From Paenarthrobacter histidinolovorans (GTDB lineage: Bacteria > Actinomycetota > Actinomycetes > Actinomycetales > Micrococcaceae): a stretch of 64,000 bases of DNA. Made by a program: the position numbers and the translations under genes. Below the pieces are notes generated by a model that was not told the origin of the DNA, ran no database searches, and saw only the letters and a program-made list of their open reading frames with translations. The first letter of the stretch is position 1, and each line of letters begins with the position of its first letter. Shown here piece after piece: positions 8,715 to 17,185 of this stretch. Location of the stretch: the NCBI RefSeq assembly GCF_014647595.1, contig NZ_BMPM01000010.1, positions 1-64,000 of the forward strand. The letters are read 5' to 3'.

Positions 8715-9667
8715 TGCCCGGCGCCTTTCCGCTGGTCCTCCAACGCCTCCCACAGCTCTTCGGGGAGGGGCTCCTCCATCCGTGCGGCGTTGGTGGTGAC
8801 CTGTTCAGGAGAAGTCGCCCCTGCTGTCACGTTCACCACGGCCGGATGCCGCAGCGGGAACTGTAGTGCCGCCGTCGGAAGTTCCACGCCGAAGCCGCGG
8901 CATTCGGACGCAAGAGCCCGGGCCCGCTCCAGCACCTCCGGAGGTGCCTGGTCGTAGTTGTAGTGGGCGTCGTCGGGGACCTCGGGTCGGGCCAGCAGGC
9001 CCGAATTGAAGGCGCCAACACTTACGACGCCGGTGCGGCGCTCCACACAGCGGTCAAGCAGCGGTACGCCGGGCTGCTCCAGGAGGGTGTAGCGTCCGGC
9101 GAGCATCAGGAGGTCGAGGTCGGCGGCTTCGACGCATTCCAACGCGGCTTCGGCCGAGTTGGTGCCAACGCCAATCGCATTCACAACGCCCTCGGACCGG
9201 AGTTTTTCAAGGGCCGGCAAGCCTTGCGCAATTCCGGCCTGGAGGTCGTGGACGTCGGGATCGTGCAGGTAGACGATGTCCACATGGCTGAGGCCGAGCC
9301 GTTCCAAGGAGTCCTCGATGCTGCGGCGGATCCCTGCCTCGGAGAAGTCCCAGACACGACGACTGGTGGCGGGAACGTCGAAGCCTTCCGAATCGCGGCC
9401 CCCGGCAGCGTTGGGTTCCAGCAGCCGCCCTACCTTGGTGGAGATGACGAATTCGTCCCGCGGTTTGTCCCTCAGGACAGCACCGAGCCTTTGTTCGGAC
9501 AGGCCCAGTCCGTAATGCGGCGCGGTATCGAAGTAACGGATTCCGGCATCCCATGCCGCAAGTACCGTGGCCAGGGCCTCACCGTCCGGAATGGCCTTGT
9601 ACAGATTCCCAATGCCCGCGCCGCCGAAACCGAGTTTTCCCAGGTGGAGCGGATCAAGTGGATTCAT
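8711..9667 (-). CDS. Aldo/keto reductase, probable L-fucose (D-threo-aldose) 1-dehydrogenase
   Basis: A 318-residue AKR with the catalytic tetrad visible: Asp and Tyr in YFDTAPHYGLGLSE, Lys in ISTKVGRLL and His in IVYLHDPDVHD. It lacks the features of ring-hydroxylating or potassium-channel AKRs and resembles the bacterial D-threo-aldose 1-dehydrogenases. It would oxidise L-fucose to the 1,5-lactone with NAD(P). ATG 9667 overlaps the mutarotase stop as ATGA, and its own stop overlaps the lactonase GTG. This tight coupling supports consecutive steps. Confidence 0.85.
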   Translation of the reverse strand: MNPLDPLHLGKLGFGGAGIGNLYKAIPDGEALATVLAAWDAGIRYFDTAPHYGLGLSEQRLGAVLRDKPRDEFVISTKVGRLLEPNAAGGRDSEGFDVPATSRRVWDFSEAGIRRSIEDSLERLGLSHVDIVYLHDPDVHDLQAGIAQGLPALEKLRSEGVVNAIGVGTNSAEAALECVEAADLDLLMLAGRYTLLEQPGVPLLDRCVERRTGVVSVGAFNSGLLARPEVPDDAHYNYDQAPPEVLERARALASECRGFGVELPTAALQFPLRHPAVVNVTAGATSPEQVTTNAARMEEPLPEELWEALEDQRKGAGQ

Positions 9668-9978
9668 GGCAGTTCCCATACTTTACCGATACCCGCATCA
9701 GTCCCGGAGTAATCGTCCTGGACCTCCAAAAGTTCAGCCATGCGGGCTTGCCACGGGACGTTGGCCGGATGTTCGGCGAGCGCATGCCGCATTGCCTGGT
9801 AGTCGTCCACGTCCACCACATGGAAGAGGTCGAGTCCGCTGCGCCAGATCCGCCAGTTCCTAACCCCGGCTTCCTTCAGGGCCGCCACGAGTTCCGGGGG
9901 GATGTTCGCGTGGGCGTCGGCGTATTCCTGCTCTGTTCCGGGCTTGAGCCGGGTGTGCAGGGCGATGCTCTCAGTCAT
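9664..9978 (-). CDS. L-rhamnose/L-fucose mutarotase family protein
   Basis: A 104-residue RhaM-type (PF05336) mutarotase. It shows the family pattern of an early HTRLKPGTEQEY stretch, NWRIWRSG and the C-terminal W-Q-A-R-M-A-E-L. It would speed interconversion of fucose anomers so that the dehydrogenase gets its preferred form. ATG 9978 lies inside the end of the fucosidase gene (8-nt overlap). Rhamnose is the classical substrate; fucose is inferred from the operon. Confidence 0.82.
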   Translation of the reverse strand: MTESIALHTRLKPGTEQEYADAHANIPPELVAALKEAGVRNWRIWRSGLDLFHVVDVDDYQAMRHALAEHPANVPWQARMAELLEVQDDYSGTDAGIGKVWELP

Positions 9979-11278
9979 TGCGCCCACCGGCCTGCCCGGA
10001 GCCTGGTTTGAGGAACAGTTCCAGTACTGGGACCGCGACGTCGGGCCGCTGCACTGGGAGCTTGATGGTCAACGTCCCGGGAGGCTGACCGCCTGGTGTC
10101 ATGTTCATGGGTTGCTGCCCTGGCTCGACTTCCTTCAAAAAGACCTCCGAAGCATCGTTGAGCAGCTGGGCGTACCCCACTTTGCCTGCCAGGTCCGGCA
10201 GGTGCACGTATTCGAAGGGCCAGCTGAACAGGTGAACGTAGAGCCTGTCCCCGCGTTGCGTGTAGCGGACATCGGAGGGTGCGGTGAACTGTGAAGCGCC
10301 TGCCCCGTAGATGGAGCGGGCGTGCAGTTGCATCCACGTCCCGATTCCTTCCAGCGACTCCAGTGCCCGCGGATCAAGGGAGCCCCTGCCGGTGGGACCC
10401 ACGTTGAGCAGCAGGTTGCCGCCTTTGGAGACGCCGTCCACCAGCATCCGGATGAGCAGGTCCACGGATTTGTAGTTCTGGTTGTCCCGGTCGTAGCCCC
10501 AACTGCCGTTCAGTGTCTGGCACGCCTCCCAGGTGACGGGTTCGCCGTCGAGCATCATGGGGCCGGCGGGCTGGTACTGCTCGGGCGTGACAAAGTCTCC
10601 CGGGATGTCCAAGCGGTCGTTGACCACTATTCCGGGCTGCAGCTCACGGACCATGGTGAGCAGCGCCTCCGAGTCCCAGTCGTCGCGCCCTTTGCCGCCC
10701 CAGAACTCTGCGTGGCCGAGGCCGGCATAGGAGAAGTCGAAGAACAGGTAGTCGATGGTGCCGTAGTTGCTCAGGAGTTCGTGCACCTGGCCATGGAGGT
10801 AGTCACGGTAGCGGGCCATGTCGCGCCCGGCGTTAAGACTTTCGACGTCGGCCGCGTTGCGTTGGGGATGTACCCCATCAATGGTGAAGTCGGGGTGGTG
10901 CCAGTCGACGAGCGAATGGTAGAAGCCCACTTTCAGCCCCTCGGCGCGGAGTGCTTCCACGTAGGGCGTGATCAGGTCCCTGCCAGCAGGTGTGTTGGTG
11001 GCTTTGTAGTCGGTCAGGGCCGAGTCCCAGAGGCAGAAGCCGTCGTGGTGTTTGGTCGTGAGGACCACGTACTTCATCCCCGCCCTTCGGGCAGCCCTGG
11101 CCCATTCGCGGGGATCGTACAGGTCCGGGTCGAAGCGGCGGAAGTACTTTGAGTACTCCTCCACCGTGATCTCTTCCCTGTTCATCACCCATTCGTGTCG
11201 CGCGGGCAGGGCGTAGATTCCCCAATGCACGAACATGCCGAAACGTGCTTCTTCGAACCAGGGGGCGTGCTGGATCAA
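9971..11278 (-). CDS. GH29 alpha-L-fucosidase (cytoplasmic)
   Basis: A 435-residue glycoside hydrolase 29 enzyme releasing L-fucose from fucosides. Family blocks are WFEEARFGMFVHWG near the N-terminus, YVVLTTKHHDGFCLW and the nucleophile region YLFFDFSYAG, then the GGNLLLNVGPTGRG block. No signal peptide is seen, so it should act on imported fuco-oligosaccharides. The best start is TTG 11278: GAAGGA lies six bases before it and TTGA overlaps the preceding stop, like other junctions in this operon. ATG 11293 would add five residues and has no clear ribosome site. Confidence 0.92.
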   Translation of the reverse strand: MIQHAPWFEEARFGMFVHWGIYALPARHEWVMNREEITVEEYSKYFRRFDPDLYDPREWARAARRAGMKYVVLTTKHHDGFCLWDSALTDYKATNTPAGRDLITPYVEALRAEGLKVGFYHSLVDWHHPDFTIDGVHPQRNAADVESLNAGRDMARYRDYLHGQVHELLSNYGTIDYLFFDFSYAGLGHAEFWGGKGRDDWDSEALLTMVRELQPGIVVNDRLDIPGDFVTPEQYQPAGPMMLDGEPVTWEACQTLNGSWGYDRDNQNYKSVDLLIRMLVDGVSKGGNLLLNVGPTGRGSLDPRALESLEGIGTWMQLHARSIYGAGASQFTAPSDVRYTQRGDRLYVHLFSWPFEYVHLPDLAGKVGYAQLLNDASEVFLKEVEPGQQPMNMTPGGQPPGTLTIKLPVQRPDVAVPVLELFLKPGSGQAGGRND

Positions 11279-12579
11279 TGGGTTTCCTTCCATACCGGGC
11301 CGTCCGGAAAGCTGTATGCGGCCAGTGTTTCACGGAGCATTTCGTTGCCGGCACCAGGGGACGACGGCGGCCAGTACGCGCCGCTGTGGACGTCCACGGG
11401 TGTGACGAAGTGTTCATGGAGGTGGTCCACGAATTCAATGGTCCGGTTCTCCTTGGTCCCGGACACTGCGATGTAGTCAAACATGGACAGATGCTGCACG
11501 GCTTCGCACAATCCAACGCCGCCGGCATGCGGGCACACCCTCACGCCGAACTTGGCGGCAAGAAGGAGGATGGCGATGTTCTCGTTTACGCCTGCTACCC
11601 GGGCCGCATCGATCTGCAGGACCTGGAGCGAGCCCGCTTGCAGCATTTGCTTGAACACCACCCGGTTCTGGACGTGCTCACCGGTTGCCACCGGAATGGG
11701 TGCCACGGCACGGGCGATGGCGGAATGGCCCAGGATGTCGTCAGGGCTGGTGGGTTCTTCGATCCAGGCGATGTCGTACGGGGCAAGGTGCGCCATCCAG
11801 TCGATGGCTTCCTGGACGTCCCAGCGCTGGTTGGCGTCCACTGCGATCTTGATATCAGGACCGACAGCGGCCCGCGCTGCCCGGACGCGTCGGATGTCGT
11901 CCTCCAACGAGGCACCGACCTTCAGTTTGATCTGCGTGAATCCGTCTGCCACGGCTTCCTTGGCCAGCCGCGACAGTTTCTCATCGCTGTATCCCAACCA
12001 TCCCGGCGTCGTGGTGTACGCGGGGTAGCCCTCGGCGCGAAGGGCGGCCTTCCGCTGTTCCCTTCCGGGTTCGGCGGCGCGGAGGATGGCCAGGGCTTCG
12101 TCCGGGGTGAGCGCGTCCGTGAGGTACCGGAAGTCGACCAGTGCCACGATTTCTTCGGGGGCCATGCCGGCAAGCAGTTCCCAAAGCGGAAGCCCCGCAC
12201 GTTTGGCTTTCAGGTCCCAGAGGGCGTTGACTACCGCGCCGATGGCCATGTGCATGACGCCTTTTTCGGGTCCAAGCCATCTGAGTTGGGAGTCGTGGGC
12301 CAGGAGCTTCCACGTCGCACCCATGTCCTCCAGCAAGGCTTCGACACCGGCACCGAGGAGGTGTCCGCGCAAGGCGTTGATGGCTGCCGTTTCCACCTCG
12401 TTGCCGCGCCCGATTGTGAAGACGAAGCCGTGGCCTTCATGTCCGTCGGCGGCATCGGTTCGGATGACCAGGTACGCGGCCGAGTAGTCCGGGTCCGGGT
12501 TCATGGCATCGGAGCCGTCCAGGTCCCGGGAGGTTGGGAAGCGGACATCGAATGTTTCGATTTCGGTGATGATGCTCAT
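11275..12579 (-). CDS. L-fuconate dehydratase (enolase superfamily)
   Basis: A 434-residue mandelate-racemase-type dehydratase. The K-x-K acid/base pair is in FTQIKLKVG. Metal ligands follow in AVDANQRW and WIEEPTSPDD and at ATGEH, and the HAGGVGLCE block supplies the second active-site His. The N-terminal TSRDLDGSDAMNPDPDYSAA is typical of fuconate dehydratases, which convert L-fuconate to 2-keto-3-deoxy-L-fuconate. It is the first gene of the leftward operon. CAGGAG precedes ATG 12579, and the promoter region is shared with the FAH-family hydrolase. Confidence 0.93.
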   Translation of the reverse strand: MSIITEIETFDVRFPTSRDLDGSDAMNPDPDYSAAYLVIRTDAADGHEGHGFVFTIGRGNEVETAAINALRGHLLGAGVEALLEDMGATWKLLAHDSQLRWLGPEKGVMHMAIGAVVNALWDLKAKRAGLPLWELLAGMAPEEIVALVDFRYLTDALTPDEALAILRAAEPGREQRKAALRAEGYPAYTTTPGWLGYSDEKLSRLAKEAVADGFTQIKLKVGASLEDDIRRVRAARAAVGPDIKIAVDANQRWDVQEAIDWMAHLAPYDIAWIEEPTSPDDILGHSAIARAVAPIPVATGEHVQNRVVFKQMLQAGSLQVLQIDAARVAGVNENIAILLLAAKFGVRVCPHAGGVGLCEAVQHLSMFDYIAVSGTKENRTIEFVDHLHEHFVTPVDVHSGAYWPPSSPGAGNEMLRETLAAYSFPDGPVWKETH

Positions 12580-12718
12580 GGGGCTCCTGGGTGAGTCGGA
12601 TTCTTCGATGAAAGCTAAACATCGGATGTATGCCTTGTCAATGGGTCACATTTCCGTATTATGGTGGAAAACATCACACTAGAGTTCGGATGTTAGTCCC
12701 GAACGCACGGAGGAAGCC
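12580..12718. promoter_or_regulatory. Divergent fucose promoter region with candidate operators
   Basis: Between the fuconate dehydratase and FAH-hydrolase genes lie a perfect palindrome ACATC-G-GATGT (12619-12629) and a spaced inverted repeat AACATC (12670-12675) / GATGTT (12689-12694). Both contain ACATCCGA on the minus strand, matching the motif before the GntR gene at 7146. A TATTAT-like element near 12656-12661 may be the rightward -10. A minus-strand TTGACA near 12634-12639 may be the leftward -35. Confidence 0.5.
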
Positions 12719-13636
12719 ATGACCTTGAAATTCGCCAGGCTGGGCACAGCCGGAAACGAACAACCGGCCGTCATCGCCCAGGACGCCAACGGAGCTGAGA
12801 AATACTTCAGCCTTACCACCCTGACCAATGACATCGACGGCGGTTTCCTCGCCTCTGACGGCATTGAACGCACCCGTGCAGCCCTGGAGAACGGTGAACT
12901 CGCGGAAATTTCGGCCGAAGGGCTGCGCATCGGCGCACCCGTCGCCCGCCCCGGTGCAGTAGTTGCCATCGGCCTGAACTACACCGCGCACGCCGCCGAG
13001 TCCGGTGCCACACCGCCCGAGGTTCCCGTGGTTTTCCTGAAGCCGAGCAACACCATCGCCGGCCCTTTCGACGCCGCCCCCATCCCGCCGTCGTCGGAAA
13101 AATACGACTGGGAAGTGGAACTGGCAATCGTGATCGGCCGGGAAGCGTCATACCTTTCCTCCGTTGAAGAGGCGGAACAGTGCATCGCCGGCTACGCGGT
13201 GGCCAACGATCTCTCGGAACGCGAATACCAGATTCCCGGCGCCGCCGGACAGTGGACCAAGGGCAAGACCCTCCCCGGTTCCACTCCTCTTGGCCCCTGG
13301 CTGGTACCAGCTGCGGACATCGACGCCGCCAATCTCCGGCTCCGCACCCTGGTCAACGGTGAAGCCCGCCAGGACTCCAGCACCGCCGACATGATCTTCG
13401 ACCCCGCCACGATCGTCCACCATCTCAGCCAGTACATGGTCCTCGAACCCGGCGATGTGATCGTCACCGGAACTCCCGAGGGCGTGGCCCTGTCCGGCCG
13501 CTTCCCGTTCATCCAGCCCGGTGACGTGGTGGAACTGGAAATCGAAGGCCTCGGTCGCCAGCGCCAGGAGTTCTACCGGGCACAGGCCGGCTCGACCAGC
13601 GGCGCCGGCAACTCCTTCGCCAGCATCAACGCCTAA
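12719..13636 (+). CDS. FAH-family 2,4-diketo-3-deoxy-L-fuconate hydrolase
   Basis: A 305-residue fumarylacetoacetate-hydrolase family protein. The core shows GLNYTAHA, VFLKPSN, the metal ligands E-x-E in DWEVELAIVIG, the Asp in YAVANDLSERE and Lys in TKGKTL. The ending block IVTGTPEGV is diagnostic. In the non-phosphorylating fucose route it would cleave 2,4-diketo-3-deoxyfuconate to pyruvate and L-lactate. GGAGGAAG precedes the ATG. It starts the short rightward operon with the SDR. Confidence 0.88.
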   Translation: MTLKFARLGTAGNEQPAVIAQDANGAEKYFSLTTLTNDIDGGFLASDGIERTRAALENGELAEISAEGLRIGAPVARPGAVVAIGLNYTAHAAESGATPPEVPVVFLKPSNTIAGPFDAAPIPPSSEKYDWEVELAIVIGREASYLSSVEEAEQCIAGYAVANDLSEREYQIPGAAGQWTKGKTLPGSTPLGPWLVPAADIDAANLRLRTLVNGEARQDSSTADMIFDPATIVHHLSQYMVLEPGDVIVTGTPEGVALSGRFPFIQPGDVVELEIEGLGRQRQEFYRAQAGSTSGAGNSFASINA

Positions 13637-13640
13637 GGCC

Positions 13641-14402
13641 ATGGCAACCACTGTGGGTAACGACTTCGAAGGACTCGCTGCGCTGGTGACGGGTGGAGCT
13701 TCCGGGATCGGCGCGGCCATCGCGGACCGCCTCGCAGCAGGCGGGGCGCGGGTCGCAGTCCTGGACCTCGCCCCTGAGGGCAGTCCCCATTTCGGCGTCC
13801 AGTGCAATGTTGCCGACGACGCGTCGGTTCGTGCCGCCGTCGAAACCGTGGCCGGCGAGTTCGGCCGGCTGGACATCGTGATCAACAACGCCGGGATCGG
13901 CGCCCAGGGCGACATCTCCGCGAATGACGACGAAGAATGGCTCCGTGTCCTCAACGTCAACGTCGTGGGGATCGCCCGTGTCAGCCGGGCGGCCCTGCCC
14001 TACCTGCGCGAGTCCCCAGCAGCGGCGATCGTGAACACTTGTTCCATCGCGGCGACAGCCGGACTTCCACAGCGCGCCCTGTACTCGGCGTCCAAGGGCG
14101 CGGTCCTGTCGCTGACCCTGGCCATGGCTGCGGACCACGTCCGCGAAGGAGTCCGCGTGAACTGCGTCAATCCGGGCACCGTGGATACCCCGTGGGTGGG
14201 CCGGCTGCTGGACTCGGCCGCTGATCCAGCCGGCGAGCGCGCAGCGCTCAACGCCCGCCAGCCGCACGGCCGGATGGTGGACCCCGCTGAAGTAGCCGGC
14301 GCCGTCGCGTATCTTGCGAGTCCGCTGTCAGGTTCGACGTCGGGCACCTCGCTGGCGGTCGACGGCGGCATGCAGGGCCTGCGGTTGCGCCCGGTTCAGT
14401 AG
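13641..14402 (+). CDS. SDR oxidoreductase, probable 2-keto-3-deoxy-L-fuconate dehydrogenase
   Basis: A 253-residue short-chain dehydrogenase. The cofactor motif is TGGASGIG near residue 17, with an Asp at the end of strand 2 (VAVLDLAP) pointing to NAD, then NNAGIG. The catalytic Ser-Tyr-Lys is in NTCSIA and YSASKG. It would oxidise C4 of 2-keto-3-deoxy-L-fuconate, feeding the hydrolase encoded four bases upstream. Together with the leftward operon this completes the path from fucosides to pyruvate and lactate. Confidence 0.87.
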   Translation: MATTVGNDFEGLAALVTGGASGIGAAIADRLAAGGARVAVLDLAPEGSPHFGVQCNVADDASVRAAVETVAGEFGRLDIVINNAGIGAQGDISANDDEEWLRVLNVNVVGIARVSRAALPYLRESPAAAIVNTCSIAATAGLPQRALYSASKGAVLSLTLAMAADHVREGVRVNCVNPGTVDTPWVGRLLDSAADPAGERAALNARQPHGRMVDPAEVAGAVAYLASPLSGSTSGTSLAVDGGMQGLRLRPVQ

Positions 14403-14508
14403 GGGTTACGTAACGCAACGGTCCCGCAACCTTCGGCAGCCGTGACTCGCCTATGCTCAACTCCAAGGAATCAACGGCGACTCACTTACTGCCCCAGGAG
14501 AAGAACTC

Positions 14509-15801
14509 ATGACCAATTGGCGCATCCGGGACTTCCACTCGTCCGACCTGGACGGCATCCTGCACCTCTGGGAGTCACTCAAGGCCGACGGTGTTGAGCC
14601 AGTGTACGCATTGTCCGAAGTCCTGGCTTCCTGCGAAAAGGACCACGCGGTAGTGGCGGTACAGGGCGAACAGGTGGTGGGTGCCGCCGTCGGACGTGCG
14701 GCGCACGACCAAGGCTGGATCGTTTTCCTGGCCACGCTCACCGAGTTCCGGGGCCGGGGCATCGGCACTTCGCTGCTGTCCGCCGTCGAGAACCGCATGG
14801 CCCCGCACGGCCTCAACAAACTGTCTGCCCTGATGCCTGAGACCGAGACACGTGTTGAGGCGTTCCTGGGCCGCGGTTTCGTGGTGAAGAAGAACCTGCG
14901 CTATTTCGAGCGGACCATTCCCGTACAGCGGCAGGAGCTTGGTGCCTTGGGCCTGCTCGGCGGGCGGATCCTGGCGCGGGACCTCTGGGAGAACGTGGCC
15001 GGTATGCGCCGGGAGAAGGAGTTGCTGGAGCGCCGTCTGGTGCTGCCGTTGGCCGAAGCCGACCTCGCCGACGAATACGGCGTGGTGCCTCCCCGGGCCG
15101 TGGTGCTGTTCGGTCCGCCGGGCACGGGCAAGACCACGTTCGCCAAGGCCATTGCGTCGCGCTTGGAATGGCCGTTTGTTGAGGTTTTCCCGTCCCGTCT
15201 TGCCTCGGATCCCAAAGGCTTGGCCGGTGCGCTGCGCGAGACGTTCCTGGAAATCGCCGAGCTGGAGCACGCCGTGGTGTTCATCGACGAGGTGGAGGAG
15301 ATCGCATCGCAGCGGGCCGGTGATCCGCCGTCACCATTGCAGGGCGTCACCAACGAGCTCCTCAAGATCATCCCGGCCTTCCGCGAACAGCCCGGCCGTC
15401 TGCTGGTGTGCGCCACCAACTTCATCCGCGCCCTGGACACCGCGTTCCTGCGCCATGGCCGCTTCGACTACGTCATTCCCATCGGACTGCCGGACGTCCA
15501 CGCCCGCGAGGCGATGTGGCAGAGATTCATTCCCGCCACCGTGGTGGACTCCGTGGACATCGCCCAGTTGGTGGAGCGGACAGAGGGCTTCTCCCCTGCG
15601 GATATCGAGTTCGCAGCGCGCAGCGCCTCCCAGCGGGCCCTGGAAAAAGCCGTGTACGACGACGGCGCTGCCGCCCCGAACGGACGGAAGGGCCCGGTCA
15701 CCCAGGACTACCTCGACGCGATCGCCGATACCCGGACGACAGTAAGCGCCGAAGTGCACCAGGACTTCCTGGAAGACATCGACGTGCTGGGCCGTGTGTA
15801 G
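14509..15801 (+). CDS. GNAT acetyltransferase-AAA+ ATPase fusion protein
   Basis: A 430-residue single frame with two domains. Residues 1-~137 form a GNAT fold with the acetyl-CoA loop R81-G-R-G-I-G and a helix leading to FLGRGFVVKKNLRYFER. Residues ~155-430 form an AAA+ ATPase with Walker A GPPGTGKT (202-209), Walker B VVFIDE (256-261), sensor-1 Asn304 in CATN and an arginine-finger-like RHGRFD (315-320). The ATPase resembles FtsH/Cdc48-type modules. The substrate is unknown; an acetylation-linked remodelling role is only a guess. GGAGAAG precedes the ATG. Its last 10 codons and stop belong to a duplicated 132-bp repeat. Confidence 0.85.
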   Translation: MTNWRIRDFHSSDLDGILHLWESLKADGVEPVYALSEVLASCEKDHAVVAVQGEQVVGAAVGRAAHDQGWIVFLATLTEFRGRGIGTSLLSAVENRMAPHGLNKLSALMPETETRVEAFLGRGFVVKKNLRYFERTIPVQRQELGALGLLGGRILARDLWENVAGMRREKELLERRLVLPLAEADLADEYGVVPPRAVVLFGPPGTGKTTFAKAIASRLEWPFVEVFPSRLASDPKGLAGALRETFLEIAELEHAVVFIDEVEEIASQRAGDPPSPLQGVTNELLKIIPAFREQPGRLLVCATNFIRALDTAFLRHGRFDYVIPIGLPDVHAREAMWQRFIPATVVDSVDIAQLVERTEGFSPADIEFAARSASQRALEKAVYDDGAAAPNGRKGPVTQDYLDAIADTRTTVSAEVHQDFLEDIDVLGRV

Positions 15802-15898
15802 GGGCCGTGTGTAGGGGTTCCGGCCGCGAGATCGCCGGAAAGCTGCGGGATCGCCGTACCTATCCAGCGATCCCGGCGCAATCCGGCGATCTGGACGC
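15767..15898 (+). repeat. 132-bp dispersed repeat, copy 1
   Basis: This segment recurs in inverted orientation at 30616-30747 with 129 of 132 bases identical. It begins inside the last codons of the GNAT-AAA+ gene and runs through the intergenic region towards ltrA. It contains nested inverted repeats: AGATCGCCGGA (15829-15839) with TCCGGCGATCT (15882-15892), and GGGATCGC (15847-15854) with GCGATCCC (15867-15874). A short tandem GGCCGTGTGTAGG duplication spans the stop codon. The structure could act as a terminator, or it could be a REP-like element. Confidence 0.85.
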
Positions 15899-15930
15899 AA
15901 TCCGGCCATCCCGCCGGTAATCTTTGAGCC

Positions 15931-17175
15931 ATGTCTGTGAATCCCCTTCGCCATGCCCTCTCCCGGATGGGCGGCCGCGATCCCCACGAGAAGAACCGCA
16001 CAGCCACCCCACTTGAGCTGTTCTTCGACCTGACCTTCGTGATCGCCTTCGGCGTTGCGGGCGGCCAGTTCGCACATGCAGTGGCCGAAGCGCATTTCTG
16101 GCCGGGACTTCTGGCCTTCGCATTCGCCATGTTCGCGGTGATCTGGGCCTGGATCAACTTCACCTGGTTCGCCAGCGCTTACGACACCGATGACTGGGTT
16201 TTCCGCGTGGTGACCATGGTCCAGATGGTCGGCGTCCTCATCCTGGCCATGGGCATCGAGCCGGTGTTCCACTCGATCATCGAGGGCAGGCACGTGGACA
16301 ACGTCACCATGGTTCTCGGCTACATCGTCATGAGGGTGGCCCTGATTTTCCAGTGGCTCCGTGCTGCGCGCCAAGACCCGGAACGCCGTGAAACCTGTCT
16401 GCGCTACGCAAAATACGTGGCAGCGGTCCAAGTCGGCTGGGTTGTGGTCCTCCTGGTAGATGCGAATATCCTCACCACTTTCCTCATGGCAACTCCGCTG
16501 TTCATCCTGGAGATGGCCGCCCCATACTTCGCGGAACGCAACATCCGCACCCCATGGCATGCCCACCACATCGCCGAACGCTACGGCCTCCTGGCCATCA
16601 TTGCCCTGGGCGAATGTTTGATCGGGGCAATTGAAACCCTGCGTGCCATCGTGGCCCTGCACGGCTGGACCTTGGATGCCGCCCTGGTGGGCTTCAGCGG
16701 AACCGGCCTTGCTTTCGCGATGTGGTGGATCTACTTCATCCTGCCCTCAGGAGCCGCTCTACACTTCCAGCGGCACCGCTCATGGGTCTTCGGCTACGGA
16801 CATATCTTCGTCTTCGCCGCCATCGCCTCGACGGGGGCCGGGCTCCACGTTGCCGCCTACTTCATCGACCACGAGGCCCACATCAGTGCGGCCGCAGCCG
16901 TGGCCTCGATCGCCATCCCCATCATTTTGTTCAAGGTTTCCCTGACCACGCTCTACGGCATCATGCTCAATCCGGACCGGGAGCTGCTGTGGAGCACAAC
17001 CCTGGTGGTGCTTGGCCTGGCGGGAAGTATCGCCATGGCCGCAGCAGGCGCATCCGTACCTCTGTGCATGCTTGAAATGATGCTGGTGCTGGGCCTGTCC
17101 ATCGCATACGACGAACGGCGTGGGCACAAGGGCCGCGCCGCCGCACTTCGCCGGCTGGAAGCTGCGGCGGGCTAG
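15931..17175 (+). CDS. ltrA: Low temperature requirement protein A (LtrA) family membrane protein
   Basis: A 414-residue integral membrane protein with about ten hydrophobic segments. The family's opening motif is plain (TPLELFFDLTFVIAFGVA, residues ~26-43), as is AERYGLLAIIALGECLIG near residue 210. LtrA was named from a Listeria cold-growth locus; its biochemical role is not established. TAATCT (15918-15923) lies seven bases before the ATG and no Shine-Dalgarno is seen, so it may be leaderless. It lies directly after the GNAT-AAA+ gene and repeat copy 1. Confidence 0.85.
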   Translation: MSVNPLRHALSRMGGRDPHEKNRTATPLELFFDLTFVIAFGVAGGQFAHAVAEAHFWPGLLAFAFAMFAVIWAWINFTWFASAYDTDDWVFRVVTMVQMVGVLILAMGIEPVFHSIIEGRHVDNVTMVLGYIVMRVALIFQWLRAARQDPERRETCLRYAKYVAAVQVGWVVVLLVDANILTTFLMATPLFILEMAAPYFAERNIRTPWHAHHIAERYGLLAIIALGECLIGAIETLRAIVALHGWTLDAALVGFSGTGLAFAMWWIYFILPSGAALHFQRHRSWVFGYGHIFVFAAIASTGAGLHVAAYFIDHEAHISAAAAVASIAIPIILFKVSLTTLYGIMLNPDRELLWSTTLVVLGLAGSIAMAAAGASVPLCMLEMMLVLGLSIAYDERRGHKGRAAALRRLEAAAG

Positions 17176-17185
17176 GCCCTACCTT

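Noticed and set aside
14509..15801. GNAT and AAA+ parts as two genes joined by a sequencing error
   Set aside because: The frame is continuous with uniform codon use across the junction, there is no stop or internal ribosome site near residue 140, and only the GNAT part has a Shine-Dalgarno before it.
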